A DNA stretch of 64,000 nucleotides. Origin: Scortum barcoo (taxonomy: Eukaryota > Chordata > Actinopteri > Centrarchiformes > Terapontidae). Below are positions 62,349 through 64,000 of this stretch, in pieces. The notes below the pieces were generated by a model. It had not been told where the DNA came from, ran no database searches, and saw only the letters and a program-made list of their open reading frames with translations. The stretch's first letter is position 1. Every line of letters starts with the position of its first letter. Location: positions 25,039,978 to 25,103,977 of the forward strand of contig CM041535.1 in assembly GCA_023238725.1 (NCBI GenBank). Direction: 5' to 3'. The position numbers and the translations under genes are program-made.

Positions 62349-64000
62349 CCATACATGTCCTTATTTCAATGTTCCTATGTTTTTGTATGTTAGTGGAGGC
62401 AGCCACACAGAAGCTCTTTGGCCCCGGGGCCTAATATCCCCACAGATTTTCAACCCTTTCTTGACACAAATAATAACATGGGAGAAAATGACGGAAATTC
62501 CAGGCTATTCCTCCTTTCGTATTAAGGAAATGGCGGCTTTATATTAACAATATAGCTGACCTGCGCCGGCCCTATACAAACACACAAATGTCTCCCCATG
62601 GGTCTCGCTTGTAAATGGTCTCCAGCTTGGTTAAAATTCAACAAGTAAATTGAATGAGTTTTATCTGCGCGAGCCTCGGCGTACTCTCCCTGATGTGGCT
62701 GCCAGGCCTGGCAATAAATGATAAAAATCTCCAGAGTTTTATTAAATCGTGTTGCATTCACGCTGAACTCGGGAAAATGGTGAGGTGGCTTCTGCAATTA
62801 CAATCTGGACCAGACAACATTGTTTTCTCCAGTCAGTGGAAATTTCATTACCTTACAGCAACCGCCTTAGAATTGGGTAATAGCCTCTTTTTGTCACAGA
62901 CACAAACCGTCTGTGGGAGGTGTGACAAACCATAAGTGTTATCCATTTACAACAATATGCATCTAGCCGCTAACAGCCTGGATGCTGGACAGCATAATGT
63001 GCACTGTTATTCAGTGATACGGAGGAACAGAACAAGGAAAATAGCGGTCAATAGCTAATTCCTGGATTGGCTGTAGTGTAATCAAAAGCACTGAACCTTC
63101 ATACGTCCATGCAGCTGACGTAGCTTTCCTCAGGCTATTATAGACAGATGACATAGGTCACCCCCCCCCCCCCTTATAGCTCTCACACGTCAATAAATGG
63201 AGAGGAAGCACGTTTTCCTGTGGAATGACTGAACTGTGAAGAAACCCCAATTAATGCTTCTGGGAAAGTTTCACACGCTTGGGTCATACAGGATGGCCAT
63301 TTGTAAGTGTCAGTCAATTTCGCTCTCTGCCCCGATGTTCCTTCAACCAGGTAATCAAACAGCAGACATGTAAAGTGGTGGCCATAGTCAACAGGGAATA
63401 AATTACCAAAGCATGAAGAGAAAACACCTTATCTGTCTGATGTATTTCCTGCTTCTGCAGAAAGCTACAAAGCCCGGGGGAGAGCAGTCAACCAAAATGC
63501 AGGGAGATGGAGATTAGGATGATGTGCAGTTCCTTGTTCCATTAAAGTTTGATCTTCCTCAATAGCCGAGGAGAATCAGATATCTCCCATTCAAGATTAA
63601 AGTACACCAGCATAGAGGGAGAGATTAATCAGAGGCCTGCATGAGATAAAAACAGCCTTGCTTCTGGCATGGAAAACAGTGGCAATAAAGAGTTCAGCTG
63701 ATAATGTGAAACATGGCGAGGCACAATAGCAAATCAAACAGCACGCACGGGCCTCCAAAACAAATCAAAGCGCCGGCTCGACTGCGATACAGTGGCTGAA
63801 GAAGTACAGCGGGGGCTGATCTGATAGTAACCAAGGCCTTCATTTTATTACTGGTTGGGGTTGAGGAGGGCACGCTGAGGATTTTCCCATGTTGCTCACT
63901 GTCGCCAGGCTCTCATTCCCTCTCCTCCTCCTCTCCTTGAGATCAATGGCGCTGGGGTGATTTCACAGCAGCCGGCACTGTCACCCAGAACAAATCAATG

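Larger units (their letters stand above)
43024..64000 (-). other. fam222a: probable 5' intron or upstream region of fam222a
   Basis: About 21 kb without a certain exon. The acceptor at 43024 requires an upstream exon on the minus strand, which I cannot place; no CpG-island-like promoter is obvious, although 59870-60130 is GC-rich. Contents seen: TA and CA microsatellites, two short local duplications (51753-51840, 52449-52500), a candidate TATA-linked small ORF on the plus strand (51084-51398) and several islands resembling conserved non-coding DNA. No recognisable transposon. Confidence 0.5.

Noticed and set aside
1..64000. tRNA, rRNA or snRNA genes
   Set aside because: I looked for the B-box type GGTTCGAATCC and for cloverleaf-like stretches and found none; an Infernal or tRNAscan run would be decisive.

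Overview
The window is vertebrate nuclear DNA from a ray-finned fish, most likely a percomorph teleost. Three things support this. The genes are split by GT-AG introns. The proteins read clearly as vertebrate GLTP, TRPV4 and FAM222A. Two interspersed repeats (about 2.35-2.70 kb and 13.93-14.35 kb) match sequences I know to be scattered through percomorph genomes. The gene order, with gltp and trpv4 on the plus strand and fam222a on the minus strand converging on trpv4, is the same as on human 12q24.11 (GLTP-TRPV4-FAM222A).

Layout: 1-816 holds the last four coding exons of gltp (glycolipid transfer protein). Its 3'UTR and a decayed transposon-like repeat follow, to about 2.7 kb. A probable non-coding first exon of trpv4 ends at 3825. 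Intron 1 carries an imperfect tandem duplication and a long TA microsatellite. Fifteen coding exons of trpv4 lie between 6378 and 15084 and encode 868 residues of a six-membrane-segment ankyrin-repeat cation channel; the initiator methionine is not visible. The trpv4 3'UTR reaches about 16.4 kb. About 7.8 kb of intergenic DNA separates it from the fam222a 3'UTR. The large last exon of fam222a is at 25226-26694 on the minus strand, and its first coding exon is 16.2 kb away at 42881-42977. From 43 kb to the window end I find no certain exon; this is probably a long 5' intron or upstream region of fam222a.

The 16.4-64 kb part is almost free of recognisable transposable elements. It is rich in simple repeats and in islands of complex, AT-rich, homeodomain-motif-bearing sequence that look like conserved non-coding elements. 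That is a reading by eye and needs alignment to test.

The three products do unrelated jobs: cytosolic glycosphingolipid transfer, calcium-permeable osmo-, mechano- and thermosensation, and a poorly understood low-complexity protein. Their proximity is inherited synteny, not an operon. The main points for a second look are the unresolved trpv4 start, the shortened and divergent TRPV4 pore turret and tails, the glutamine and histidine tracts in fam222a, and a TATA-linked small open frame at 51.1-51.4 kb.
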